Assembly: GCA_027493445.1 (NCBI GenBank)
Contig: JAOSKU010000001.1
Coordinates: 3,545,845-3,609,844, forward strand
Origin: Thermoleophilia bacterium
Lineage (GTDB): Bacteria; Actinomycetota; Thermoleophilia; RBG-16-64-13
Direction of reading: 5' to 3'
Length of the DNA stretch: 64,000 bases
Made by a program: the position numbers and the translations under genes. Position 1 is the first letter of the stretch, and the number at the start of each line of letters is the position of its first letter. Of this stretch, positions 34,872 to 45,242 are shown piece by piece. The notes below the pieces were generated by a model that saw only the letters and a program-made list of their open reading frames with translations, made no database searches and was not told the origin of the DNA.

Positions 34872-37800
34872 TCACCGGGCCTTCGCCCACTTGAGCGAGG
34901 CGAACTGAGTAGAGACCTTGCCCATGAACTGTTCGAGGGAGCCCAGGTTGTTCTGCGCCAGCATGCGGTCGGCTTCGGCGGGGGTGAGATCACCCTTGGC
35001 AGTGAGCTCGACGATGTTCATTCCCTGCTTCAGTTTGGGGTCGAGGTCGGGAAGGTCGTAGCCCTGCATGTTGTAGCCTTCGCGCACCTTGTCCAATGTA
35101 TCGCACGCCTTCTTCGCCTGGGTGTAGCCGTCGAGCTTGCCGTGCTTGCTTGACTCGGCCACCTTCGTTTCGTATGTCTTGCCGAGACCGTCGGGATCGC
35201 GGAGTGTGCCCTGGCCGTTCTTGACCATCTCCACCTGCGGGGTCACTTGGACGCGGGTCCTGCTGCCGTCGGGGTTCGTGTGCCAGGCCTGATCGGCCAT
35301 GTCCACCGCCGCCTCGCCGTGGTAGCCGTCCGTGGCGAGCTGTTGGTGTCGATCGGCCCACTGTGCGGAGCCGGCTGGATCGGAAGGGCCGCCGGTCTGC
35401 TCGGCGAAGATCTTGTGCGAATCGCCGGCCCACTTCTCCTTCGGGATCTCGATGTCCATCGTCTTCCCGGGGTTGCGCGGGTCGGGCACTTCCATCACCA
35501 CGCGGAAGTCGCGATCGATGCCGCCTTCCGTCCCCACGGTGAGCACTTTGATCTTCTTGTCCTTGAACTCGGGCCTGCTCTTGACCGCCTCGGTCAGCTT
35601 GGCATCGTGCTCGCGGCGCATTCCCTGCCGGGTGTCGTCGTACGCTTTGTAGGCCTCGGGGTCCACCTTGCGCATTTCGCGGGCAGCGTCGGGGTCGCGC
35701 ATGATCTCGGCGACCAGCTCCGGTGGGATCTTCTTCGTGCCCCCTTCGGTGCGGATACTCTCCCGGACCTTCGTGGCCGTCTCCCGGCCGCGCTTGCGCG
35801 CGTCGGCACCTCCGGACGGCGCATGATCCGGAGGGGCATCAGGCTTCTTTTGGGGGGTATCCGGCTTCTTCTCGGGGCCATCCGGTTTCGGCCTGTCCGG
35901 TTTCTTCTCGGGGGCATCCGGCTTCTTGCCGTGCGGGTCGGCGGGCTCCGGTTGCGGCTTGCCTGGCCCGGTCGTGGCGTCGGGGTCGGGCTTCGCTCCG
36001 GAGTCGGGCTTGGCTGCGGCGCCATCGCCCTCGGGATGCGGCCTCGTGGATGCGGGCGGCTCGGCGCTGGTACCGGGCCCGGTCTTGGGCTTGGCCGGTC
36101 CCCCGGGGGTGTCGGCCGGCGTGCCGGGTTTGCGCGGACCAGCCGGGGTGTCGGCCTGCGTGCCGAGTTTGCGCGGACCGGCCGGGCCGTCGGCGGCGGC
36201 AGCACCGGGTTTGCGCGGCCCCGAGGGGCCGTCGGCGGCGGCACCCGGGTGCACGCCCGGTTTCACGCCGGTCACGCGGCGTAGGAAGATCACCAGGGCC
36301 TCATCGCGTGCCATACGAGCCACGTTCCGCATGGCGTTCGCCACCGAGACCTCGGGGTCGTTGTAAAGCTCTTTGGCGAAGTAGTACGCGAGGAAGCCCG
36401 CCCAGGCGAGGGGAGCCCGGGCGCCCAACATCTTGATGAGGTCCACGTCGGTGGCGGCCCCTTCGACCACGCTGCCGAGAATCCCGACCTGCTGCCACGC
36501 CCACTCCTCCAACGGGCGGTTGTAGATCCAGCACTCCACCGCCGAGACGAGCATCGGTTTGAGCAGGCCCAAACCGACCACTGCCGCGCTCCCCACGAGG
36601 GAACCTGTCGCCACCCCGAAGGCGATGTCGCCGCACCAGGAGACCCAGTCGAGCACCGCTTCGGTCTGCTCGTACCACCAGGCCTGATCCAGGTATTCGT
36701 GTGCTTCTTTGACCAGCTGGTCGTGGGCGAAGGACCACAGCTTGTGCCGCATCTCGTAGAGACCCTCGGCCCCGAAGGTCTTGGCCCGCTCGTCCAGGAG
36801 CTTGTGCAGGCGGTCGCGATGCTCCTGGGGCACGTACTCGTCGATGACGCGGCGGCAGCGCTCCAGCTCGGTGCGCCACTCGGCCGAGTAGGGCTCGGTG
36901 TCGACCCCAAGGAGCCCGAGGGACACCAGTGCGCTGAACTTCTCGTCGGATTGGCTTGGAATAGAGGCGCGAAGCCCTGCCGGCAGGACCTTGCCCCCGG
37001 TGGGCAGCTTGCGCGGGCTCATGAGCTTCACGATTGCGGCCGGGTCGTTGAGCTGGCGCGTGCCCCCCGGCTCCCACCGGACGGCGCCGTTCTCCAGCAT
37101 CGCGCGGCCCGGCGAGCCCTCCCGGCCCTCGGGTGCCAAGTCCACGGTAGCCGCGAGACCCAGATCCGCCGCCACCCGTCCTGAGGCGGGGTCGCGCACG
37201 TATACGCGGAAGTCGATCTCCGTGATCTTGGCCGAGCCGTCGGCCGCCACTCGGTATAATCCGTCCTCGGGGTGGCGACCGATCGGGTCGACAAACAGGC
37301 CTTCCTGGGCCACGATCACCTTGATGTAGCGCTCGAGATCTTCGTAGCCGTCGGCGGAGGCAACCACGCGCAGTGTGGCGCTACTCTCCGGGCGCGAAGG
37401 GTCGAGCGCATCGCCCGCGCTCTCGGTGAGGGTCAATGTGCAGCTGGTTGGCCCCGTCTTCTCGGAGCTCACCTGCGCCAGGGCTGAAGACTCGTCGCGC
37501 CATGCGTGGTCGAACGACCACTCCACGCCCTCGCCGCCGTTCTCCACCCACACGCGGGACTCCGCCGTCTCACCGGATTGGGCCGAGAAGGTGAAGGTGT
37601 CGGGAGCCGCCTCGATCTCGGGGAGGCGGGCGAGCGGGATGGCTACGGTCTTCCGGAGCTGTTGCTGCCCCACCGTTGCCGTCACCGATATCGAAACCGA
37701 CTCGGGAGGCTGCACGCGATGTGTTGGGTCCGGCTGTGAGGCCTGCACGCGGACGGCCCGGGCCACACCGGGCCAATCCACCGCTACCGACATGTCGATC

Positions 37801-38378
37801 CATTCGCTCTCGGCCGAGAAATCGATCGACTGGCGGACCGCGCCCACATCGACCGAAGGATCCGCCAGGTATTCTGCTGCCAGCTCGACGGTCCCCACCA
37901 CGGTTACTGCATCGCTCCCGTTGGCGGCAAGTACACGTTTGTCGGCCGGCTCGAAACCTACCTCGAGCTTGGCCTCCTCCTCCACCGTCACCTCGACCGC
38001 GGCGCTCGTGCCCCCTTGCGCCGCCGTGGCGGTGAGCAGCAGCTGCGCACCCGGTTGGACGGCGCCCGTCTGCCATGCGAGCGTGTCCAGTTGGGTGGTC
38101 GCGTTCCCGGGTTGCAGAGCGACTCCCGGGGGCGGTTGCGCGGTGATGACGGCATCCTCGGCCGGGAGAGCGCTCCCGTCGGGCATCACCTTGTAGACGG
38201 TGGCCTCGAGCGGTGCGGACTGCCGGCCGGAGATCTGCAGCTTCCTCCTGCTCAGATGGAAGACATAGCCGACGGGCTTGTTCGGGTCGAGCTCGCGGCC
38301 TTCGGCCGTGGCTGCCTTCGCCGCTGCGCCCGCGATCGCGGCGGCGGCCGCCGCGATCGCCGCCAGGCCGCCGGTCAC
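34872..38378 (-). CDS. Large multidomain surface/effector-like protein of unknown function (1168 aa)
   Basis: Segments in order: an Ala-rich hydrophobic N-terminus (1-24); beta-rich Ig-like domains (about 55-355) with repeated VTV/VEV strands; a further beta region to 470; an alpha-helical, partly hydrophobic region (480-700) with likely membrane-associated helices at about 583-612 and 648-668; a Pro-rich linker (705-858) with GPRKPG and EKKPD repeats; and a charged C-terminal domain (860-1168) containing KIKVLTVGTEGGIDRDFRV and GYHGEAAVDMADQAWH. Adhesin-like repeats, linker and compact C-terminal domain recall polymorphic toxins, but no toxin motif is recognised. Starts and stops overlap the flanking genes, so it is part of a coupled operon. 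Confidence 0.7.
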   Translation of the reverse strand: MTGGLAAIAAAAAAIAGAAAKAATAEGRELDPNKPVGYVFHLSRRKLQISGRQSAPLEATVYKVMPDGSALPAEDAVITAQPPPGVALQPGNATTQLDTLAWQTGAVQPGAQLLLTATAAQGGTSAAVEVTVEEEAKLEVGFEPADKRVLAANGSDAVTVVGTVELAAEYLADPSVDVGAVRQSIDFSAESEWIDMSVAVDWPGVARAVRVQASQPDPTHRVQPPESVSISVTATVGQQQLRKTVAIPLARLPEIEAAPDTFTFSAQSGETAESRVWVENGGEGVEWSFDHAWRDESSALAQVSSEKTGPTSCTLTLTESAGDALDPSRPESSATLRVVASADGYEDLERYIKVIVAQEGLFVDPIGRHPEDGLYRVAADGSAKITEIDFRVYVRDPASGRVAADLGLAATVDLAPEGREGSPGRAMLENGAVRWEPGGTRQLNDPAAIVKLMSPRKLPTGGKVLPAGLRASIPSQSDEKFSALVSLGLLGVDTEPYSAEWRTELERCRRVIDEYVPQEHRDRLHKLLDERAKTFGAEGLYEMRHKLWSFAHDQLVKEAHEYLDQAWWYEQTEAVLDWVSWCGDIAFGVATGSLVGSAAVVGLGLLKPMLVSAVECWIYNRPLEEWAWQQVGILGSVVEGAATDVDLIKMLGARAPLAWAGFLAYYFAKELYNDPEVSVANAMRNVARMARDEALVIFLRRVTGVKPGVHPGAAADGPSGPRKPGAAAADGPAGPRKLGTQADTPAGPRKPGTPADTPGGPAKPKTGPGTSAEPPASTRPHPEGDGAAAKPDSGAKPDPDATTGPGKPQPEPADPHGKKPDAPEKKPDRPKPDGPEKKPDTPQKKPDAPPDHAPSGGADARKRGRETATKVRESIRTEGGTKKIPPELVAEIMRDPDAAREMRKVDPEAYKAYDDTRQGMRREHDAKLTEAVKSRPEFKDKKIKVLTVGTEGGIDRDFRVVMEVPDPRNPGKTMDIEIPKEKWAGDSHKIFAEQTGGPSDPAGSAQWADRHQQLATDGYHGEAAVDMADQAWHTNPDGSRTRVQVTPQVEMVKNGQGTLRDPDGLGKTYETKVAESSKHGKLDGYTQAKKACDTLDKVREGYNMQGYDLPDLDPKLKQGMNIVELTAKGDLTPAEADRMLAQNNLGSLEQFMGKVSTQFASLKWAKAR

Positions 38379-39013
38379 CGTCCGCCAGGGGAGGCCCCGC
38401 CTCCGTCCTCCCCCGAAACCGCGCTGTCTCCGTCCGCGCCGCCCGAAGAACCATCTGCGGGAAAGTCGCCTCCAGCCGAGCCCGTTCCCTCGCCGGCCCC
38501 CGCGCCGGTGAAGGTTCCCTGCACGACGACCCCTCGCGACCCCGCATTGTAGTCGCCGGTCAGCGACACGGAAAAGGAGCCTGATTGAGCCCCATCAGGT
38601 ATGTCGACGCCCACCGTGAACGGCTGACTCCACGCATCGCCCTCGCCCTCTTTGGTCCAGGAGGCGCCGAAAGTGTCGCTCTGACCGTCGACGGACACAT
38701 CGACCTGGACTCCGGCACCATAGCCCCACGAGGCGATGACGTTCCCCGAGACTTCCAGCCGCCCCCCTTGAAGGGTTCCGGTAAGGGTTCGCTGCCAGGT
38801 GAAGCCCGGCTCGTCCACCGGGGAACCGAGAGAGGCACCCGAGACCGAGTAGAACACCTGCAACCCGTTGAAGGGCTCCCCGGGAAAGGATTCCGCGGAG
38901 GCCGGAGCGGCCTGCCACAGCAGGGCGATCACGACGACGAGCGCGACCAGTCCGGCTCGGATTGCCTTGATCGGCCTGGTCCGCCACCGGATCGAATACT
39001 CCAGTGTGCTCAT
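38375..39013 (-). CDS. Secreted beta-rich protein of unknown function
   Basis: The 212-residue protein has an N-terminal membrane segment or signal (AGLVALVVVIALLWQAAPAS, likely cleavage after SASA/ASA at about 40). A beta-rich domain follows with paired strands (TWQRTLTGTLQGGRLEVSG; SWGYGAGVQVDVSVDG), then a Gly/Ser/Asp-rich tail from about 170. Its ATG overlaps the stop of the zinc-ribbon gene upstream and its stop overlaps the ATG of the 1168-residue gene. It is probably exported and works with that protein. Confidence 0.68.
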   Translation of the reverse strand: MSTLEYSIRWRTRPIKAIRAGLVALVVVIALLWQAAPASAESFPGEPFNGLQVFYSVSGASLGSPVDEPGFTWQRTLTGTLQGGRLEVSGNVIASWGYGAGVQVDVSVDGQSDTFGASWTKEGEGDAWSQPFTVGVDIPDGAQSGSFSVSLTGDYNAGSRGVVVQGTFTGAGAGEGTGSAGGDFPADGSSGGADGDSAVSGEDGGGASPGGR

Positions 39014-39621
39014 CTCTTCAGGGCCACCACAGCCGTCTTGACCGCCATCACGAGCGACGAGAGCATGGCCACTACACGGGGAACCAGCAGCAGAAGAGAG
39101 GCCCCCTCCGCTACGCCCGAACTGAGCGCAAAGCCGGCGAAGCCCAGCTGCACGGCGATCGTGACCAGGGAAGCGACCCCGGTGGCCATGCGCAGCGCTC
39201 CCCCTTTGCGCCCCGTGAGAAGGGAAAGGACCGCGGTCGCGCCCCCGAGTAGGAACCGGGGCAGTGTGCTTGCCACCGCGCTGGTTCCGCCTGTTACGAT
39301 TGCGACCACCAGATCGAGCGTCGCGGTGACCGCCATGGCGATGCCGGGGCGACGCAGCGACGCCCGGACCGCCTGCTGAGCCGCGGGGAGGGCGGCCGCC
39401 GACAGGAACCCGCGGATATCGGGGTCCTCGGCCTCGTAGACAGTCCGCCAGGGGAGGGCCAGACTCATACCGGCCATGCCGGCGATGCTCGCGACGGCGC
39501 CGTAAGCCGACCCCAGGCTGGGAGCGGCGCCTGTAACTCGAGTGCCGCACCGGGTGCAAAACGAGTTCCCGGAAACGATCGATGCGCCACACCTTGCACA
39601 GAACGGTGCCGGGCCCGTCAC
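39010..39621 (-). CDS. Zinc-ribbon membrane protein, first gene of the coupled five-gene unit
   Basis: The 203-residue protein has a GTG start, an N-terminal zinc ribbon (C8, C11, C22, C25) and about four hydrophobic segments (for example around 47-57, 97-112, 120-137 and 150-190). Zinc ribbon plus membrane helices occurs again in the last gene of the unit, so the operon is framed by two such proteins. Function unknown. The promoter should lie in the 215 bases shared with recQ. Confidence 0.7.
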   Translation of the reverse strand: MTGPAPFCARCGASIVSGNSFCTRCGTRVTGAAPSLGSAYGAVASIAGMAGMSLALPWRTVYEAEDPDIRGFLSAAALPAAQQAVRASLRRPGIAMAVTATLDLVVAIVTGGTSAVASTLPRFLLGGATAVLSLLTGRKGGALRMATGVASLVTIAVQLGFAGFALSSGVAEGASLLLLVPRVVAMLSSLVMAVKTAVVALKR

Positions 39622-39836
39622 CCTTTCCCCCCGGATGTCGTGGTGGTAACGGGTCGATTGTACAACGCCACGGCCCGCAAGCGCGAGAGACTCTCACGGC
39701 GCCGCGGCAACTTGCTCGCGACCATCCGCGGATACCGTGTGCTCGCACGAGGCACCCGAGGGCGCCCAGTCCATCCGTGCGGCCTGATAGCATCTGGCTG
39801 ACCAGCATTCCCCGGCGTGCGGAGCCAAGGAGGTCC

Positions 39837-41776
39837 ATGACCCCTCCACTGACGACTACTCCCCGGGAGACCCTCCGCCGGGTCTTCGGGTACCAGGAAT
39901 TCCGGCTCAACCAAGAAGACATCATCGAGCATGTGATCGGCGGGGGCGACGCCTTCGTGCTCATGCCCACGGGAGGCGGCAAGTCGCTGTGCTACCAGAT
40001 CCCGGCCCTTCACCGCGCGGGAGTGGGGGTGGTGGTCTCGCCCCTCATCTCGCTGATGAAGGACCAGGTTGACGCCCTGCGGGGGCCGGGGTGGCGGCGG
40101 CCCAACTCAACTCCTCGCTGGAGGCCGGAGAGGGAGGGAGGGTGCTGCGGGCGCTGCGGGCGGAGGCCCTCGACCTGCTTTACGTGACCCCCGAGCGCCT
40201 GCTGAGCGCCGGCTTCCTCGAGCTGCTCGACGATGTCACGGTGGCTCTGTTCGCTATAGACGAGGCCCACTGTGTCTCGCAGTGGGGCCATGACTTCCGT
40301 CCCGAGTATGTGGAGCTGGGCAGACTGCGCGGCCACTTCCCCGACGTCCCGCTGGTGGGGCTTACCGCCACGGCCGACGATCAGACACGGTCCGACGTGC
40401 GCGAGCGCTTGGGATTGGCCAGCGCGCCGCTGTACGTGGCCGGATTCGACCGCCCGAACATCCGCTATCTGGTGGCGGAGAAGAACAAACCCCAGGTTCA
40501 GCTCGCGGGATTCCTCGAGAAGTGGCCCGGTGAGGCGGGCATCGTCTACTGTTTGAGCCGGAAGCGGGTGGAGGAGGTGGCCGGCCGGCTCCGGAGCGCC
40601 GGCATCGAGGCCGCCGCCTACCATGCCGGCCTGCCCGCCCAGGAGCGCACCCGCGTACAGGAGGCCTTTCAACGCGATGAGCTGCGAGTGGTGGTGGCCA
40701 CGGTGGCCTTCGGCATGGGGATCGACAAGTCGAACGTGCGCTTCGTGGTCCACCACGACATGCCGAAGAGCCTGGAGTCGTACTACCAGGAGACCGGCCG
40801 CGCCGGCCGCGATGGGCTGCCGGCCGAGGCTCTGCTGCTCTTCGGGCTGCAGGACGCCGTCGTGGCCCGCTCCCTCATCGAGTCGGGCGAGAACCCCGAG
40901 CAGATACGGGTCGATCTGCACAAGCTGAACGCCATGGTGGGCTTCGCCGAATCGCTGGGCTGCCGGCGGCGGGCGCTCCTCGGCTACTTCGGGGAGACCC
41001 TGCGCCACGACTGCGGCAACTGCGACGTCTGCCTCGATCCGCCCGAGTTCTACGACGCCACCGAGGAAGCGCAGAAGGCTCTCTCCTGCGTCTATCGAGT
41101 GGGGCAGAGGTTCGGACTCATGCACGTGATCGACGTCCTGCGCGGGGCGGATAGCGCGCGCATCCGCTCCCTGGGACATCAACGGCTCTCCACCTACGGC
41201 CTGGGGGCCGACCGCAGCAAGGACCACTGGGCCGGAGTCTTCCGCCAGCTCATCCATCGAGGCTACCTCTACCAGGACATCGCCCGGTACTCGGTGCTCA
41301 CCCTCACTGCCGAGGCCTGGCCTCTCCTGCGCGGCGAGGTGTCGCTGACCCTGGCCCGGCCGCGGGTCCGGGCCCTCCCCAAGGTGAGCCGCAAGAAGGA
41401 AGGGTCGCGGAGTGTCCCGGCGGTGGCCGGCGGTCTTGACAGAGAGCTCTTCGACCGGCTGCGGTCCCTTCGCCGCAGGCTGGCCGAGGAGCAGGGTGTG
41501 CCGGCTTACGTGGTCTTCTCCGACGCCACCCTGGAGGAGATGACCATGCGCCGTCCCCGCACCGAGGCCGAGTTGCTCGCCGTCAACGGGGTGGGCGAGA
41601 AGAAGCTCGAACGCTACGGGTCGGCCTTCTTGGAGGCGCTGAGAGCGGAAGACCAGGTCACAAGGCCACTCGCCGAGACCGGTGGCCGCGAAGGGCTAGC
41701 CTTCGGGCTCGACGAGGGACGCGGGCCGCTCTGGAGCGAAGCGGCCGCGTCTGAGCTCCGCGAAAGAGAAAGGTGA
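39837..41776 (+). CDS. recQ: RecQ-family ATP-dependent DNA helicase, one frame break
   Basis: The joined product is 646 residues. Helicase motifs are present: MPTGGGKSL (Walker A), SPLISLMKDQ, IDEAHCVSQWGHDFRPEY, LTATA, VATVAFGMGIDK and QETGRAGRDG. The RecQ-Ct zinc site follows (CRRRALLGYFGE, then CGNCDVC) and an HRDC domain lies at about 535-610. The frame breaks at the G run 40081-40085 (one G short), restoring DALRGAGVAAAQLN. ATG 39837 follows AAGGAGG. The last 81 bases overlap the convergent membrane-protein gene. Confidence 0.92.
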
Positions 41777-42742
41777 AGCGGCCAGGGCTACCAACCCCCC
41801 CACGATCGCGCCCAGGGAGAGTGCGGCGAAGGCCACCACGCTGAAGCCGGCAGCGAGGGTGCCGTCGACACCCATGGCTCCCAGGCCGAGCACGCTGAAG
41901 AACTGCCATGAGCCGACGTTGCCCGGTGTGCTGGGCACGAGGGTGCCCGCGCTGATGATGGCCAGGAGCGCGGCCGCCTGCCCCGGACCGAGAGGGACGT
42001 GGTAGGAGCGGAGGGCCAGCCACAGGATCGCAACCTGGATGGTCATCATGGCCAGGGCCACCGTGAACGAGACAGCCACCCGGCGCCAGTCGCGTAGCGC
42101 CTGCAGGCCGGTGGAGGCAGCGAGGAGCACAGTGCGCACCTTGGGCTTCCAGCCCTCACTCGGTGCCCAGGCTTCGAGACGCGCGTGCAGCTGCCGCTCG
42201 CGCCAGGCCAGTAGCCCAGCGAGCAGGACCAGGGCCCCGACGCCGGCTGCGAAGGCCATCTGAGCTACGCCGACGATCCGTGGTAGGCGGAGGTCGTGCA
42301 GCGCGAGCACGATCAGGGCGGCCATGGCGACGCCGTCTGTGATCCGCTCGACCAACTGCGTGGAGAGCACTTCCGCCAGAGGTGCGCCGTTCCTGCGGGA
42401 AACCACGACGCCGCGGATGATCTCTCCCGGTCGGAGCGGGAGCAGCTGGTTCGCCAGGCTGCCCAGGAAGGAGGCTTGCAGCACCGAGGGGTAGCCGACC
42501 CCGCCGGAGCGCAGCAGGTACCACCAGCGGAAGGATTGCAGAGCGATGGAGAAGGCTCCCAGGGCGACGGCCACCAGTAGCCACTGCCAGGCCAGTTGCG
42601 CCACACTCGCCGCCAGGGCGCGCGGGTGGAGCTGGGAGACCACGTACACGAGCACTCCCGCCGAGGCGGCGTAGCTGAACAGCCGTAAGCTCCGGACGCG
42701 ACGGCGGCGCACGGGCGGGGTTGAGTCCTGGTGTTCCTCCAA
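41696..42742 (-). CDS. Lysylphosphatidylglycerol synthase-type transmembrane protein (UPF0104)
   Basis: The 348-residue protein has about eight hydrophobic segments and the UPF0104/AglD-type blocks LGSLANQLLPLRPGEIIRG, and GTLVPSTPGNVGSWQFF near the C-terminal third. It lacks the soluble aminoacyl-transferase half of MprF, so it is a flippase-like or lipid-transport membrane domain rather than a complete LPG synthase. Its 3' end lies within the recQ reading frame on the other strand. Confidence 0.82.
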   Translation of the reverse strand: MEEHQDSTPPVRRRRVRSLRLFSYAASAGVLVYVVSQLHPRALAASVAQLAWQWLLVAVALGAFSIALQSFRWWYLLRSGGVGYPSVLQASFLGSLANQLLPLRPGEIIRGVVVSRRNGAPLAEVLSTQLVERITDGVAMAALIVLALHDLRLPRIVGVAQMAFAAGVGALVLLAGLLAWRERQLHARLEAWAPSEGWKPKVRTVLLAASTGLQALRDWRRVAVSFTVALAMMTIQVAILWLALRSYHVPLGPGQAAALLAIISAGTLVPSTPGNVGSWQFFSVLGLGAMGVDGTLAAGFSVVAFAALSLGAIVGGLVALAASPFSFAELRRGRFAPERPASLVEPEG

Positions 42743-42893
42743 GGTCAGAGGACGGAGTGTGGGTTCTTCGGGTCCAACGCGGGAAGGATTCTAGCAGCTC
42801 GAACGCTTGTCTACTACTCGCTGTCGTAGATGAGGGCGGCCGGTGCCCGGCCTGCCCGCACTACTGCCGGCAATCCCCAGTGGCCCGGATCGC

Positions 42894-43381
42894 CTACTCC
42901 TCTCGCAGGCGGACCGTCACCACCTCACCGGTGGCGCAGACCTGGCCCTGGGCGGAGAGGGTGGCCGACACCACCACCTTGCGCCCCTCCATGGCTTTCG
43001 CCGTCGCCCGCAGCTCCAGAGGCTCACCCAGCGGCGTGGGGCGCAGGTAGTCCACGTGCAAGGAGGCGGTCACGTAGCGGATCGGGGGAGCGCTTCCGGG
43101 GGGCGGCCCTCGGCCTGAAAGGTGGCGGCCGCCGCGGTGCCGGTGGAATGGCAGTCGATGAGAGAGGCGATCAGCCCTCCGTAGACGAAGCCGGGGATGG
43201 CCGTGTGGTATGGGGCCGGATCGAAGGTGGCCAGCGCCTCCTCGCCGTCCCAGTAGCTCTTGATGTGCAGCCCGTGCTCATTCAATCTCCCGCACCCGTA
43301 GCAGTGGGCGTAGTGGTCCGGGTAGAGGTCCTGGATGGCTACCTTCCGGCTGCCGGTGTCCGAGACCGCCGTATCGTTCAT
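42894..43381 (-). CDS. Hotdog-fold thioesterase, PaaI-like, second copy, one frame break
   Basis: The joined product is 162 residues. CYGCGRLNEHGL corresponds to the CxxCGxxNPxGL segment of the 27.2-kb paralogue, and GFVYGGLIASLIDCHS holds the GG turn and Asp of the active helix. The second half (VDYLRPTPLGEPLELRA and GQVCATGEVVTV) is recovered after restoring one base in the run 43098-43103. ATG 43381 starts it. It is divergent from the HAD-AIRS gene across a repeat fragment. Confidence 0.78.
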
Positions 43382-43408
43382 GGGTACTCCCGGGTCGTGT
43401 TTGAGCTG

Positions 43409-43460
43409 GATTGAAGACGAAGCCTTGGCCGCCGCGGCCGCACTGGCCGGCACGATGCGG
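43409..43460. repeat. Partial dispersed repeat, copy E (inverted relative to A)
   Basis: AAGCCTTGGCCGCCGCGGCC and the following GCACTGGCCGGC are the exact complement of the right-hand part of copy A, next to a degenerate terminus (ATTGAAGACG). It occupies the short divergent promoter region between the hotdog and HAD-AIRS genes, so it may have displaced or supplied promoter elements. Confidence 0.6.
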
Positions 43461-43520
43461 CTTACGTTTTCCGCGGTATGGTACCCATGCGGCCCCGCTT
43501 CGAGTATCCTCTTCCAAAGG

Positions 43521-45155
43521 ATGAGAGCCACACCCTATCGCATCGACGCCGTCATCTTCGACTTCGACGGGACCCTGACACGTCCCGGAGCTCTCGACTT
43601 CGAAGCGATCAGGCGGGCCATCGGGTGCCCGCCAGGGGAGCCCATCCTGGAGTTCCTGGCCGGGCTGCCCCCCGAGGCTCGGCGTGACGGGCAGGCCCGG
43701 CTGGATGCCTTCGAGGCCGAGGCCGCGGCTGCCTCCCAGCCCAACGACGGCGCGGAAGGCACGGTCCACCGCTTGAGGGCCGCCGGTGTGCGGGTGGGCG
43801 TCATTAGCCGCAATAGCTTGGCCAGCATCAAGCGCTCGCTCCGGAACTTCGCCGGGCTCTCGCTGGCCGACTTCGAGGTGGTCGTCTCGCGCGACACACC
43901 AGCCAGTCCCAAGCCGGCTCCGGACGGGTTGCACCTGGCGGCCGAGCTGCTGGGTCTGGATATCAGTCACGTGCTCATGGTGGGCGACCACGCGCACGAC
44001 ATGGCCGCCGGAGCGGCCGCCGGTGCGTTGACGGCTCTGCTGGTTCCGCAGGGAGCGGAAAGTGCGGGTGACGGCCCCGATTTCCTGGTGAGGACGCTGG
44101 CCGAGGTCGAGGAGATCGTGTCCTTGGGCCGCCCGCTGCCTCAGGGTAAGCTTCCCAAGGATCTGCTCGAGGTCTACCTGTCCGGTCTGGAGTTCCGGGA
44201 TCCTTCGGTACTGGTGGCGGCCGGGGTGGGGGGAGGACGTGGCCGCGCTCGACGTGGCCGGCCACGAGGTGCTGGTGCTGAAGTCCGATCCCATCACCTT
44301 CGCCGTCGACTCGGTGGCCGACTACCTGGTCATGGTGAACGCCAATGACATCGCCACCTCGGGCGCCACTCCCCGCTGGCTGCTGGTGACGGCCCTCTTC
44401 CCGCCGGGAGCCACTCCTTCCGACATCTTGGCCCCCTCCGCCGCCTGCACGAGACCTGCCGGCGCCGCGGCATCACCCTTTGCGGGGGACACACCGAGAT
44501 CACCGACGCGGTCACCCGGCCGGTGCTGGTGGGGATGCTGGCGGGCACGGTCGCCCGCGTGGGCCTGGTTGACAAGCGCGGCGTACGTACCGGCGATCGG
44601 GTGCTCCTGACCAAGGGGGTGGCGGTGGAGGGGACGGCCATCCTAGCGCGCGAGTTCGGAGCCCGGTTGGCGGAGCGAGGTATGAGCGACGAGGAGATTG
44701 CGGAGTGCGCCCGCTTTCTGGAGCGGATCGGCGTGCTGGAGGAGGCCGCCGTGGCCCGCGGTCATGCCGGGGTCAGTGGCATGCACGACGTCACCGAAGG
44801 GGGCCTGGCCTCGGCTCTCGATGAGCTGAGCGCGGCCTGCAGCCGCCGGATCCGCGTCGACCTGGGGGCCATCGCCATCTTCCCGCAAACTCGGCGGGTC
44901 TGTGCGTTGCTCGGACTCGATCCCCTGGGTCTGATCGGCTCGGGCAGCCTGCTCATCTGCTGTGCCGCCGAAGGGGCGCCGGCGCTGGTGGAGGCGGTGC
45001 GTGCGGCGGGGGTGGAGGTGGCGGTCATCGGCGAGGTGCTGGGAAAGGGCAGGGGAGTGGAAGCCGTGCGCGACGGCCGCCCGGCTGTCTGGCCCCATTT
45101 CGAGGTCGATGAGCTCGCTCGGCTCTTCGCTCTGGAGGGGCACAGGTCTTCGTGA
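43521..45155 (+). CDS. HAD hydrolase fused to an AIR synthase/HypE-like domain, two frame breaks
   Basis: Residues 1-210 form a HAD phosphatase: FDFDGTLT with D14 and D16, VGVISRNS, and SRDTPASPKPAPDG with MVGDHAHDM. From about 215 (GKLPKDLLEVYLSGL) an AIR synthase-like domain follows, with GVGEDVAALD, LVLKSDPITFAVD, VNANDIATSGATPRW and CGGHTEITDAV, then MHDVTEGGLASAL in the C-terminal half. The frame needs one G removed at 44228-44233 and one C added at 44432-44436; the total is 544 residues. The domains are contiguous with no intervening stop, so a true fusion is likely. AIRS-family proteins bind ATP; the phosphate or nucleotide substrate here is unknown. Confidence 0.75.
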
Positions 45156-45242
45156 ACCGGGGAGGCGCCGCAGATCAGTGAGTCGGGGCGACATCCCGCG
45201 GGGCCACGCCGGCGCCCAAGCGGCCGGGCAACAGAGCACGCG

